DNA of 64,000 nucleotides, taken from the NCBI GenBank assembly GCA_051530055.1, contig CM121343.1, positions 4,526,001 through 4,590,000 on the forward strand, written 5' to 3'. The notes beneath the pieces were generated by a model, which had not been told where the DNA came from, did not search any database, and was given only the letters and a program-made list of their open reading frames with translations. Source of the DNA: Neoechinorhynchus agilis. Its lineage: Eukaryota; Acanthocephala. Positions 26,601-39,650 of this stretch are shown here, one piece after another; position 1 is the stretch's first letter, and each line of letters opens with the position of its first letter. Both the position numbers and the translations under genes were made by a program.

Positions 26601-29600
26601 CACCCAAAGGCATATAGACTCAACAGCTCCAAGCAATTTATTAAACACCAGATTAGCTTCCTCGGCAAGTGAACCACCAACATCTGCGTCACGTATCTGC
26701 AAAAGGATATCAGCAAAATGTGTTGGAGCATCTTTTGCTTCAGCTCGGGATGGTAGCGATCTAAATTTGATTAATAACCAAAATCCAGGTAGGATTTTAG
26801 GGCTCATCCATGTATCCACATCTTGAAACATTGTCTCCTCGTCAACAGAGCATGAAGATCGAGTAAATAGTCGGTCGTTGAGAACTCTTTCAGGATCAGA
26901 ACGAAATCTTTTGCGATCACGAAACTCACCCACGACATGCTCATACCTGCACCACGAGTGTCGACGCTTGCATGGCTCGTATTCGTCCGTATCCTCTTGG
27001 CTCACCAAAGCAACCACGTATAAATGAGACGTAACCTGGAGCAATTTGTGGCACCTCCCCATTTTGTTATCTGTATCAGTTTGTATGGTCAACAATTGCA
27101 GTTCCTGTAAGAAAGCTTCAAACGACGGTTGAACACCCATTATGAACTTCAATGGGTGCGAAGCTCGACGGCAATTTCGTGTAATATTTCGCTTCCCAAT
27201 TGTATCAATCTTTAGGATGTGATCAGCGACATGATTGATTTGATCGAGAGATATCGTAAAAGACAGCATCGATGCGATAAATTCATCATCGAGAACCCAG
27301 TTCAATTCCCTCATACACCTCGCCATCACAGATCGTTTCTTTTTTAGTCTACTAGGTACATAAGTACCATGAGGCGGTGATATATTAGATACATTAAAGG
27401 ACCCACACGGTGAATTTACGCTATAATGTGGATGCTGATGAAGATACTGTAGACGTTGGGAAGGATGAAACAAGTGGACGTATGGTGGAATTTGCGGGTG
27501 AACAATGTAGTTTAAGCAACTTCGCACATTTCGAGAACTCTCAGCATTGCAAGAAGCGGGTCCTCCGATACATATTGAATCAGACTGAGTGCGTTCGCTA
27601 TCAATATCATCATCAAACTGTTCAGTCGATATTTCTTTATTGATTTGAGATAGTTTCGCCTCTTCGAAGCTGTTTAACGGAACCATCGAGACGACGTCCA
27701 ACATAACGGCAACTTCCGACATGGGTGCGGACGGAATCATACAATCCATTTCATGTAAGAGAAATGTTATGCATAATGGAAATTGCAGATTTGGATCAAA
27801 TGGAATAATTTTGTCACAAGATCGACAGATGAATCGCAAGGAGAATGATACGAAGAAAGGAACATTTTGGTGTTGCGAGCTTTCCATCCCCATCGATATA
27901 TCAGCCTGACTATGTTTTGAACTAGGCTGGAAGATAAACGATTCAGGAATATATGACACGCTATGTATTTCTACTCACCAGATCGTATGAATAATAGAAG
28001 ATGTCACTACAGTTATTGACTGGTTGAAAGTATTGATTGATTACTTTTAAAAGTCGTTGACGAAATACAATCGGATCTCGGTTTAGCGGTTTACAGGGTT
28101 GTATCGAAGCATGCAATGCAGGAGAAGACCTAAAATTAAAAGTATTCAATATTAGCTATATATTTTTTTCTACACGTTTTCAATTGAAACATTGGATTTT
28201 TTAGTAACGAATTGTACCCGTGCATGTAAGGCCGATAAATAAGATTTACAAAAAATATAAATTGACAAAGCCGCTCTATACAAATTCTACTAATATTGAA
28301 TAACTTCGAAATTTAAATGGAAGGATGAGATATTAACAGAAGATGCATTAATGGATTATCCACTACTTACAATTCCGGAAAATTCATCATGTGGGTGCAA
28401 TATAACCGGATCATATCCGTTAGGATAAGTTCGTTGCTTGTCTCCTGGCAGATCGATAGAGCAAACTCTAGATCACTTCTCTCTATAGTCATGTCTCGGC
28501 GACAACATTCGAATATTCCTAAAATATACAATTTTTCCGTGTGTAATCAAAGGTAAAAAGTGCAACATATACCACTTATGAGGATATTATCAAAATTTTC
28601 CCGAAGTTCATTGCAATGCTTGTACAAAACGTCAAGTGCTTCTTCTTCTGCCAAAGATTGAGCTGTACTGGAGCGACTTCTATTTCGTTTTCTCTGATGT
28701 AAAGCTTTATAGCCGACGGTTGCGTGTGAAATAATCGGAGATGATGTAGCTATGTTCAAGCCATGACTGATAGCGGCATTACATTGAGCAGATATTGAAA
28801 CTTGCTGGCATTCATCACCAGATCGGGTGTAATCGAAAACGATTGTATCCGATCTTAAAGAATTCACCAAAGATGAGAATGATCCAGATACGTGTAGTAT
28901 GGAGTTTGATGAATTTTGTCCACGAGATGAGGAATTCGAGACGTTTGACCATAAACGGCTCGATAATGCGGATTTAGAGATGTAGTACATAAAGACTGGC
29001 AAATATTTATGGGGTCCTGGAACCAGTCGCTCGCGGCACAACGCATCGCATTGTAAGTGTTCATTCCAGCAATCAAGAACGTCAAGTGTTGGAGCAATTA
29101 TTACTAGGCAGGCAGACGCAAGCGGCTTTAGAAAGCATTTCCACCCAACATCATTTGGCTTAAGATTTTGAAGGAATGCATTAAGTTTTAAAGACAACTT
29201 CGCTGCAGATTCAACTCGTTTGAGAGAACGACTAATCCATTGCACAGCATTTTGGTGTTCTTTAAATATATCGTATTCGTGATTGCAACAAGCTGTCCGG
29301 CTTAACAGTGAGTATAATTTTGTTAGAAGAACCGAGTTGGCATTCGCGGTCGCAAAACTGGTTAGGACTGCTAATGCTTGACAGCTTTGATCCAACAGTG
29401 ACAATGGGTCGAAAATGAATGGTAAGTTATGGATGTGATCAGTTATTGCTGAACAAGCTACACAACCATCGTGAGCATCTATGTTCTCACGCAATGTAGG
29501 TTCAATCCAATTCTTTAGCTCGCTATGTGTTTTTCCTGACACAGTATCATTCCATTGCACGTAAATTTCATGGATAGTTTCAAGATCGGCTACTCGACAT

Positions 29601-32600
29601 GGTAAGAGGTATTCCAAGGACATAAATAGTTTAAATATTTCGTCATCTTCATATTTAATCTGGTCAGCGATGCTATCGAATGTGTTAAGACCGGTGGAAT
29701 TATCTCCATTCTGAGGCTCCAACCAACATTCCGAAATAAAATAGATTTCTTTGTCCGCTTTCAAAGGTCGATTTTCAAGAAGCCTATTCAATCATTTTTA
29801 GGAAGACTTAATAGTTCAATACAAACTAAACTGACCTTGAAAAGAAGAATGGCTCGCTGCATTGAATGGGAAATACAACATACTGAGCGAAGCATGAAAC
29901 TACTTCACAAGATCGCTAAGTTAAAATCGTGTTACTGAGAGTTTATTCTTTATGACTTAGAGTCTGGTACAATTGCAAATATTAATTAGTTTTACGTTAT
30001 AATTATTTTTAGGGCGATATACATAAGAGATTTTCATGACGGTCCGCCATATAAAAACATGAACAATTCAACTAATTTTCTGGAAAAGTATTTGCATAAG
30101 GCGCGATGATCGCAGTCCGCGTGGTTTACCAACACATCTCTTAAATACCACAAGTTTTTCCGTCTCCAAGAATATTAAATTAACGTTATTTGTACTTTCG
30201 TCAATTACATGCTGTGATTTCTGTTTATGAAAATCGAGCGAAATTTTTGCCTCAGTTTATAGATAAATCACAAAGATCTTTAGAACGTAGAAATTTTGAA
30301 GCATTGTTTGAATTTTACAAATTCAATCGCGTAAATTAAGTAATTTAAGTATAACAGTACTTTTATCCCACTATGCGGCCGTAAAACATTTATTTCTCTG
30401 GTTTATCAAGCAGTAAAATGTTTGCGTAAAATGCAACCTCTTTATTCTAAAAGGTCACTTTCTTAGTTAACGAATTAAAAAAACGTCGCGCCATTAAGTG
30501 CACAAACGTCCTAGAAACTTCCTTGATGCAGAATTAAAATACAGTGACTGCATCAATATTTCGAAAGCAAATAAAAAGTTAGAAACGAGATCGTATAAAA
30601 AATCGCCCCGTTCAACTAACCATTAGAGCAAACTCGTTGAACAATACGTGAACGCCTTGATTGTTTGATTGCGCGAAATGAAATCCTTTTGAAAGTCGTT
30701 GCCTCCAATGATCGTTATAAGAGGGCTAAAATATAAAAAATACTTACCCAATAATTGTACTAATGATTGCTTCGACACACTCGACATTTATGGGATTATT
30801 CTCAAAATCAGCAAACGTTCTAATCCAAACTTTTCGATGAAAAAAGCGGGAGAGAGCGTTTCTTTGAATTGTGGACGGATCATTATCTAGTACTTCTTGG
30901 TAATTTTCTGACCAGTTTTTTCCCATTGGTTGATTGTGAATATGATCGTAACTAAACATCCATTCACAATTGATTAAGCTACTTTAAATGTATTCTTACT
31001 TAATCAGTAACTCATGAATTAATGGTCTAGGTAGGCGATAAAATGGTACGGGTAATGGCGACACCGGTGGATTCTCCCACCGGACCGTATGACGCTCGAT
31101 TACCGGGCACCTTTTAGTTTTCTTTGATAGCGGAGAAGCACTGAATTGATTTACGATAGTAAGATTACTTAGGCTTGCAAGCGTATTAGCGGAAGCGGAT
31201 CGGCATCGCAACACTGGGATATTCCGGGAGACGTCGTGCAGAACCTTTTTTGGAGAGTGCCGGACAAGCAATTGAAGAACCTTGAACTCACGCCTGCGCA
31301 CATTTCCTGGCTGGCAGCATAACTGAAGTAAAAGCGAAGGATGATGAAGAATGGACTAGATGGGGATTCATATGAATGTAAAAGGCAGAATCTAATAGGT
31401 AGACTTGAATTTCCTGCTGAATCGCTTAAAGATAAAGCAACTTTAACGATTATCAAATAGACTAGAAGAACATACCTATCGAAAAATTTGAGAAACATTT
31501 GATTTTCCAGTAAGGTTATTGGAAAGTATTCTTGTAAATAAACATTTAAATCTTGCCTCGCTTTTCTACACCTTACAAACGAAAATCCATTGGCATCATT
31601 TGATATCGCGAAGCTGGGCAACGGTATGTCATGTTCAAGCAGTAGCGTTATTTTAAAATCCCGGAGATACCAGCACCAATAGGATGGATGGACAGATATC
31701 AGTGGTTTCCATATCATACAAAACTTGGTAGTTGAGTGGTCTCTATAAAGTTTGCTAAATAGTTTAGAGGTGATTTGTACAAATTCAAACGATTTACCTC
31801 CGAAGTTGTTTTGCGAGTTCCAGCTTCCCCGTAGAAATTTGTATAAAGACGGGAACGGTACTTTTAAACGTTTCACAGGTACATTCAGTTATGGAATACA
31901 TGAACGAGACCATAATGCGATCTATTTGTATCGTCCTATATTGGCGGCAAATGATTTTGAAACAAAAAAAAGAAATATACCTGGAGACTGTTCCATCTAC
32001 AAGTTGCTTCGTTTTAGCCCCGACGCATTTCTTGTGTGCTGGAATGCACCTTTGATCACTTTCGCTATATATCGTAACAACACTTTGGACATCCCCACTT
32101 CCAGACGAAGGATGAGGTCCAAAAGCTATACACGTGGAACCAACAATTTTGTAGCACAATCTGTAAGGACCGATACAACTCCTTACAAGTCTCACTACAA
32201 GGTCTCCATTGTCAAGCATTTGTATACCGGGTTCCTCATTGGCAAACGATCTTATGGCATAACCATGGCCAGCGATTTTAAGGCATACCAACTCCGGAAC
32301 ACTAAATGGCATCTTTAGCTCAGCGTAATGTTTAACGACATGTCTTGATTTATCCGGTCCAACTGGTTCATGCGAAAAGAAACTACACAGTAATATCCTA
32401 TGTAACGGATATTTAAGTAACTCGAAATTTTTATCATGCACGCGTGGAACGACCAAGCTTCCAAGGCTTTCCATTGACGATGAAACCATCGCAAAAAGAG
32501 TAGCCGATTTGAAATTGGAGGAAATGCAAGCCCTTCCGTACGAGAGATGGGATGTTGGCTCTAATGTCGTGGATTGATTCTCTGGTGGTTCAGCGACAAC

Positions 32601-33535
32601 AACACAGAGACCAATGTGTCTCTGAAGTAATGATTTGCGATAGGATTCAAGCAGTCCAGGATTGCTTATGCTCATAAGCCCGTCTGTTATCAAAATAATC
32701 AATCTTCGATCAGTTCTACCGAACATGTCGGCTCCACATTGACACTCAGAATCGGGCATCATGTTCAATAACATTATTCCAGAATTTAGCACATTGCATA
32801 ACTCGTTGCTCAAATCACTCAATAGTTTACACTCTTCACCACTTTTTAGATCCAAATTTCCGATCATTTTATTAGATTTGTATTTCACCCGCCATATTTC
32901 ATAAACTAATGTTTTCAAACGAGCATTTACAATCTCCATTATTTCGTCCAAACGTGTATTATTGTCCAAAACGAGACAATTAACAATAACTTGTTGAGAG
33001 GAGTTCCCAAGATTTATTGGAAAGTGAGCCATTATTGATATGTAAATCTCTGGCTTAAAAAGAGTCGATCCATCCGAAGCATATACGGGCTCACAGAGTT
33101 GCTGAAGAAGAGATTGTAACTGCACCGCAATCAGTTCCGCATTTATGAGTTTATAACGATAGTGTACAAAACTAGATGATTCGCTCACTTCAAAGGTGTT
33201 CAAAGGAAATAGCGTACATTGAGCACCTTTGATCATAGGTCCATTAGAATCGCAAGTTTGTAGGAATGTGAGAAAATATAAGGTCGACTGTCGGTGTCAA
33301 TGTATACTGCATCTGCGTGGTAATTGTTTGGCGTTAGAAATGTTTCGGATTTACCATTTGTCCTTAGTCTTGCAGCGATTACATTGAACCTTTTGTCTTC
33401 TGATGAAGGCCCAACAACAATCGAGCGCTTTTCTATTAAGGTATCCATATACCATCTAATCATTTCTCCCTTCGTAATTATGTCTTTTTTGGACGTGGGC
33501 AATATATATACTTGGTCTGCGATTTGAGGTATCAT
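20605..33535 (-). CDS. SZT2: SZT2, KICSTOR complex subunit
   Basis: SZT2 is the roughly 3,400-residue scaffold of KICSTOR, which holds GATOR1 on lysosomes and restrains mTORC1 when amino acids are scarce. Recognisable blocks in order are PEIYISIMAHF and RLIILITDGLMSI (31.8-33.2 kb), LLLEHDIPLPSF (31.6 kb), ECWLEPQNGD (29.7 kb), MRELNWVLDDEF (27.3 kb), TYDFHLRLLYQYLV (22.3 kb) and a Ser-rich C-terminal part (20.8-21.7 kb). Main coding blocks run at about 33535-31169, 31301-30745, 29791-28547, 28149-24700, 23980-22125 and 21720-20765, then a last exon at 20715-20605 after a 49-nt intron (20716-20764, GTAAGT donor) that ends NAFVNSACYFLWNNLV. Two introns are long for this window (about 24.0-24.7 kb and 29.8-30.7 kb). 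The ATG at 33535 follows a TTTTCAG acceptor at 33557-33558; an upstream exon is not excluded. Confidence 0.92.
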
Positions 33536-34836
33536 TAAGCCGGTGTGAACGTTTGTCTGAAAATAAGTTAGGTAAATTGATAAATTCATACAGTAATCGA
33601 ATATAATGTACTAAACTGCTTTTACTTTGATAGCTGCAATATAATGCTTCGTACTATTTGATTACCTCCCATTTTTCGTCGGTTTCACTACAAATATATT
33701 TCAATTTTTAGGTAGCTAGTGATCACTGTCATCAATGTTCTTAAAAAAATTCAAAATAAAAATTCATTGGCTCGGTTTTATAAAGTAAGATATATAAAAC
33801 ACCGAAAAATCTTTATCCCAAGAAACCTTAGAATTTAATTAAGTACTAAATGCCCTAAGATAAAATTGAAGAGTTCTTTTTCTAAATTTATATGTTTTCA
33901 TGGGTGAAGCGCATCGCTCAGAGTGCGAATTCGCTTTCGTAAGACTTAAATCAAACATCTATTTGTGAACAAATTCTTCTTATCAGATAATAAATAACAA
34001 GTTCAAATTAAAAGATTTGCCATTAAAAATCATGGTTGAATGCAATGATGATTACCGCATTTATCTAAGATATGGTTTATCGATTCACGTTTCCGTCATG
34101 TTATATCATAGATGGACCATGGTTAATGTCGTTGAATGGTATTATCCGATCTGCAGAATAAAAGGTCCTTCAATTCATATATTTCCGTCGATAGTAAAAG
34201 AAATATTCGTCGCCCGATTATTCTCTGTCGAATTTCATCTTGCACTGTATTTATCTCGTTGCTTTTGTTATTTCCGGAGTATTTAAACTTTAGATGAATC
34301 GCCAATGATCGTTACGATCTCAAGGTTTTATATATGCCTTTCAATCCTTTCCAGCACCTTTCTAATGAAACTGATCACGTGGTGAACATTTAATCGATTC
34401 GTGAATCGACCGATTTACAGCTGAAGACGACTGTCAAATGATTGATATTGACCCGAAGGATTTTTTAATCATGATATGGTTTAATATAAAAAGATTTAAC
34501 GTATTTTTAGTTCGGTGCACCTCGAAATGAGAATGTTCGATCGATAGTTTGCCTAGCAGACATAGATGAAACCGTTTAGAATTTAAAAAGTGAAAATAAA
34601 AAAGTTTAAAAGAAAAGGACTAAGAAGTCAGCAGTTGAAACCCGTCGAGAATTGATTTATCTAATGTGGCCGGAAGGAACAACATGAACCAATGACTTCA
34701 TTCGACGACTTAGAACATAGTGCAATAAATGATTAATTACAAATATAATTCGAATGAAATTTTTATCACAGATTAAGATTGAAAGCTCAGGTGACTTAAA
34801 GAAATACTGCATTCTTGTTGTTTTTACACAGCATTA

Positions 34837-35043
34837 TTACTTTTTGAGTGTAGGAGGCATGCTAGATGAAGATATATTGCCATAAGACCCTATTTCATAC
34901 AATATAGTAGATTGCCGTCCCTTTGACAAGATAGTATATACCAAAGAGATACCAAATCGACGGAATTGTACATAGATTGTCGCCACTTCATTCAAAAAGG
35001 ATTTTACCTTGCGTTTATGAAGTGGTAAGGCGAAAAAGTTCAT
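34837..35043 (-). CDS. Short hypothetical frame, doubtful
   Basis: A 68-codon minus-strand frame starts MNFFALPLHKRK. A good donor (AAG then GTAAAA) lies after residue 12, so it may be a first exon rather than a whole gene. No family is recognised and no second exon was identified. It is listed only because the composition is more protein-like than the surrounding shadows. Confidence 0.15.
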   Translation of the reverse strand: MNFFALPLHKRKVKSFLNEVATIYVQFRRFGISLVYTILSKGRQSTILYEIGSYGNISSSSMPPTLKK

Positions 35044-36287
35044 TGTTCGTTCAAATAAGCAAATGTGGAGCTACAATTATTAAGGGAAGGGAGGTAAAGG
35101 AGTGAAAACGGGAGTCACATCTCGTAGCGTTCACATAAAAAATGCACCCGCAATAAAACAAAGGAAGTTTTCGAAAAATCAACTACTTCGGTAAGTGCTT
35201 GACTTAAGGAGATAAATGGAAAAATATTTCTATATACCAGAAAAGGCTAAAAAGACTAACGAACTATCGATAAAAACACTGTGCGTTACAACTAATGAGG
35301 CAATTACTAGATCTTACATATCTTGTGTTTATAGAGTAATTTCTTACCTAGCGTTTAATGTTTCGGCGTAATAAATTTACAATAAAATTCCAAACCTTTT
35401 TAGGAAACTCTTGAAGATGCTCATTGCAAATCAAGTATTTTATGTGCATAAAAACTATTTTTGAGGCATATTAGAATTTATTTTAGCAACCACATAATGA
35501 AGGCTTCGTTCATCGCGTCAATCAGGGAAACCGAGAGTGCCTTTTCTAGATGCATAGATATATATCATTTCAAACACATAATTCGCGAATGTCAAAAATG
35601 AGACGTTTGATGAATCGAATTCAGAAATCAATCGAACATAAAGTGACAAATGCCACTAAAAATCACTCCTACAATTCTACTTAAACATCTGATACTCTAT
35701 TAGTCGCTGAATGTCATGAAAATCGTATCCAGTGAACGTCGTAATCGTCAGATATTTATGCTGAGGGCTTCTTGAAATAACGTAAATTTACAAAATATAT
35801 AGTAAAGCTAACACCGTATGAGGAATAATGATTACCAAAAAGATAATTCTGTTTGTCGCAGCTCCTAAAAATTAAGAATTGAACACCCGTAAAAAGCTTA
35901 GTTGAGTAATAGGGTTCATGCTTATTTAACCCCGTTTACCGCACCAATTTGCATCTATAAAACTTTACCAAAGTAAATCATAACCTTTAACCTTTACTAG
36001 AACTTTTTTAAATGGATTTATGATAGCTGAAACACCCACAAATGCAGCTTAAAAATTAATAATGTGCATGATACGAATATTGGGTGACTCCTCGGGCACA
36101 CACTGCATATCGGATTGGCAAATTATAAAAGCGAGATACTTGAAAATCAATATTGTTGTAAAAGAATAATGTTCAAAATTCAATCGCCTTAAACCATGAA
36201 GAACTAAGCTAGTACTTTACCAGCAAATTGTAACGTAATTTAACATTTTCTGTAAAGCCGAAGCCCCTATCTAACCCAAGGAAATTA

Positions 36288-36720
36288 TTGACGATTGGCC
36301 CAGTGGTCGAGTGGCATAATCACGCTCAAAATGCGCTCGATATGTCGATGGTTCAAGTCCACTGGCCGCTGGGTTTCACGGGGGTTATTAGGACATACTT
36401 TTAATGTTAATCTATCTGTTAGATCTGATATTACCAGAATGAAAGCACTTTTGAAAATTGCCAAATCTAAAGCTAGACGGGCCTGTAATCTTGGATTAAG
36501 TATTAAGCAAATCCAATCCGTTTGGAAAACTTGGGCAATCTCTAGCCTGGTATTCTTTCCAGAGGTCGCCCTCCAGAACAGAAACCACAGTTCATTAACG
36601 CCTTTTTGAAGCATTTAGACTCGTTGCCTCTCACCTGGGCTGGAGAGCTAAGAGACTTCTCCCTTATAAGGCTTGAGAAATGGACGAATCTATAGGAACC
36701 TAGCATGTGATTATTATAAA
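36288..36720 (+). repeat. tRNA-derived SINE-like element
   Basis: An internal RNA polymerase III promoter is visible. The A-box TGGCCCAGTGG is at 36296-36306 and the B-box GGTTCAAGTCC at 36350-36360, 54 nt apart as in tRNA genes. The head reads like a decayed serine-type tRNA, without a convincing complete cloverleaf. The body downstream, to about 36720, does not belong to a host gene and is taken as the non-tRNA part of a SINE. The 3' end is uncertain. Confidence 0.55.
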
Positions 36721-37435
36721 ATAACTTATGATGAATAAATCATGCTATGTTATGCACACTGCTGGAAGGGTGGGGTAAGGTTTGAGATCGGTCCTAGAAG
36801 AGGATTGGCCTTGTCCCTTTGAGTGCGGTTGAGCGCCTCCGAAGTGTATTAGTAAGCCGAGAGGTTCCCAAGGAACGAAAAGGCTCCCAAAGACATTTCG
36901 TGAGTCCCTGTGTGTATGCGATTAAGATAAATAAGATACTAAACCTTAAAAGCACATTTCGCACAGTCCAACAAATATACCGATTTCAATCCACGCAGAA
37001 TACCCGAAAACCCGCAAACCGCCGATTTTAATCGATAGCAGTAACAAAAGAAACTAACTTCTTTTAAATAGCGTTTCGGCGTAATCACTAAGCAGCGGAA
37101 TCATGTATTTCACGTGTCCGAATTTTTATCGGGGATTACAAAGTCATCCAGCAATTTTCATGAATTTTAAAAGCAACATAACTGACTTGGGTAGCATTAA
37201 GTAAAAATAGCTGCGTATAATCTTACGGACCACAGCGGTTTAACATTAGCGGACATCCGCGTCGAAAGTGATCATTTCGAAATTGTACGCATCTTGGGTT
37301 GCAATGTGATTTGAGCCCGGAAAACAAAATGGTATTGGAAAGTTTGAATTTTAATCAAAGAATGGTTGATATCCACGACCTCGTCAAGCATTCTGAAATA
37401 ATTAAAAGGTTATCACCGATTATCAACCAGAACCT

Positions 37436-38848
37436 TTATAGGTTAAAAGCACTTAACAGCGGCAAGATATCCTTTCTTGACTTATCACAGGCGTTTTGCT
37501 TAAAATGCTTAATATGCAGACTTTGATCGCTTATGGGCATACTTGTTGAAATCTCTTCAAGTTTCAATTCGGCGTCCGGGTCCGTGAGATATGCAATTAT
37601 CTATCGATATACAATGTATATACATATAGTCGAGCATAGTATTTTATCGCATTTATACCTTTTTCTGTAGCTCCTGATTAGTCGAAACCACGGCTAGTTC
37701 TCGGCTAATGGAAGCATTTGATCCATGATTCTCAGTCAATATGCTTAAAAGTACAATCGCATCACACTTATTTGTCGTTAAGAATTCCAGTAGCGCAGCT
37801 TGTGATCCGTCCCGGTTTAAAAAATCCTAAAAATCGAATTGCGAAATTGGCGTTACTACGATTTCAATGGGAAAAAGGTTTACCTTCACGGTGTAGCATA
37901 CCGGCATCATAGGTATTGCTATTCGATAGTTATTTTTTGTTGTCGTCGATTTTAGATCCCGTTCGAGAATTTGTTGACTCGTGAAATCATCAACTGAGCT
38001 TGTAGCATCTCTTGAAGCGCGCAGTAGTGCTTCACAGGCTGCTTCGAGTGTAGCAAAATGAACATCGGGATCCTGAGCACCTTTGATGATTTGAATTAAA
38101 GCTGATGCCATTTTGAAATCTTTTGAATTGCATCTCCCCATTTTATGAGACAGACCAATGGTATCAGTGATGATGGGGGCCAACATGAATCGAGCGAACA
38201 TTGCGTCTATTAAGAATCGATCGTCGTAGAAAATCAACTCCGAGATAATACTCATACACGATCCGACCCGTTCTACGATATATGGACTAAAACGATATTT
38301 TATCATACGTTTACAACAATGCAGGACTAACTCGTAGTTGTTGTTGCGGACTGCATCATCGTGATGGTCGATCACACCAATAACCCGTATGAAATCGTAG
38401 GTGGTCTTGTTATGATCTACAAGGATTGCTCTAAGTGGACCCATTGATTTGATTTCGTCGATAAACACAAGTAGATTCTCAATACCGAACCCATACGTGC
38501 CGTATAGATGCCAATGGACGTTTGATCGAGTCCAAAACTTACTGCGGGTTGTGTTCATTACAGGCCAGAAACTCTTTTTTTCAACGGACGTTAAACTGTA
38601 GCGTAGGATATTATCACCAGGAATCCTTATCCAGGCTACAGTGCTAAATAAAACGCATACGATATCGAACTTGCCACCGAATCTAAATCGCAGCCTTCAT
38701 TTCCAAGAATTACGGTTGGACTTTCACCTTTATATCCCGCATCCAGCTAAATTCGCCCAAGTGCGATTAAATACTTACGAATCACATATACCTCAATAAA
38801 CTCATTCCGAACTCGCTTTAGAAAGCCATTCATCGCAACTGCACTCAT
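37436..38848 (-). CDS. PRUNE1: PRUNE exopolyphosphatase (DHH family)
   Basis: PRUNE belongs to the DHH phosphoesterases, which act on short polyphosphates and some nucleotides. I resolved five exons: 38848-38779, 38727-38640, 38595-37884, 37826-37659 and 37600-37436, joined in frame by 44-58 nt GT-AG introns into 400 residues (human about 453). Motif I is VILGNEGCDLDSVASS, followed by WPVMNTTRSK. Motif II is LLVFIDEI with LVDHN. Motif III is VIGVIDHHDD, a full DHH where vertebrate PRUNE1 has DHR. Motif IV is VGSCMSIISELI. The DHHA2 domain carries QILERDL and the C-terminal SRKDILPLLSAF. The long acidic C-terminal extension of the mammalian protein is absent. All four metal-site motifs are intact, so it should be active. 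Confidence 0.93.
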
Positions 38849-39650
38849 TCCGTTATCCAAGTTTGGACTTTTTTCTTAACACCCAATGATTCTTCCGTTT
38901 AAGGATTTTGGGCGGCTTCAACAACTGCGATTCAGCTCTTTATATCCCGAGTGTTCGGTTTTGACATAAATACACGGCGTGAAGCTCATTTAGGCTCTGA
39001 CGTATGCGAGTTCGTACGTTCCGGATTCTTAAGGTCGTATACGTTAGAGTCTCTAATAAGAGATCGGTGTGGCTTCATGCTGTAACCTTATGCCAAAAGC
39101 CGAGGAATCGGGACGTAACAACCTGAATCAGCAAGACCCGGCTTCTTAGTAACTTTCGAAAATTAATAACTTTGAATGTTCTTAAACGAGTGCTGGTGAA
39201 TGTTCGGGCGCGAGCAAACACACTCCTCAAATGTATTTACCTTTTTAACGGTTATTTAGTTCTCTTCGGAATGTCCATTTGGACTGGTGGTGAACATAAT
39301 CCCGATTAAAGATTCCTTTATTATTAGAAAGTATTTCGCATCACATATTTAAATAATTACTGATTTCATAACAATAGAAGAATCTTTAATCGGGATCATG
39401 TTCGCCACCCTCCAATGTGCCATCCCGAGGGATCTTCTTGATATGATAAAGCAAATCTTTATTTCCGAGCTTTCGCCGTCTTATAGCTTCTTCAGGAATT
39501 GTTTTCGGAGAAAAAAATCATTGACGAAAGGGCTTTAATATCAATTTAAATGCCTTTTTTTGAATAATAACACGTTTATTTGTTAGTTTTTTTTCCTTGT
39601 AAAAGTTTTTTTTAAGCAAGCATACATAATTTATAGTTTCATCAACGCTC
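38849..39650. other. Intergenic region with a short inverted repeat
   Basis: No coding frame of note is present. An inverted repeat lies at 39286-39409 and is listed separately. Confidence 0.5.
39286..39409. repeat. Inverted repeat with about 33-nt arms
   Basis: The left arm starts GGTGGTGAACATAATCCC (39286) and continues through ATTAAAGATTC. The right arm, ending at about 39409 in GTTCGCCACC, is its near reverse complement. About 60 nt of AT-rich spacer lies between them. It looks like a small non-autonomous DNA element. No other copy was seen in the window. Confidence 0.65.

Larger units (their letters stand above)
33600..37435. other. Gene-poor region
   Basis: Nearly 4 kb of AT-rich DNA between the 5' end of SZT2 and the 3' end of PRUNE. 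It contains a weak short minus-strand frame at 34837-35043 and the tRNA-derived repeat at about 36288-36720. A second GC-richer stretch at 36760-36905 may be another repeat fragment. I found no other coding similarity. Confidence 0.5.

Noticed and set aside
31752-32318. 188-codon plus-strand frame
   Set aside because: Antisense shadow of an SZT2 coding block.
36296-36370. Functional tRNA gene
   Set aside because: A- and B-boxes are present but I cannot pair the acceptor and anticodon stems into a complete cloverleaf.
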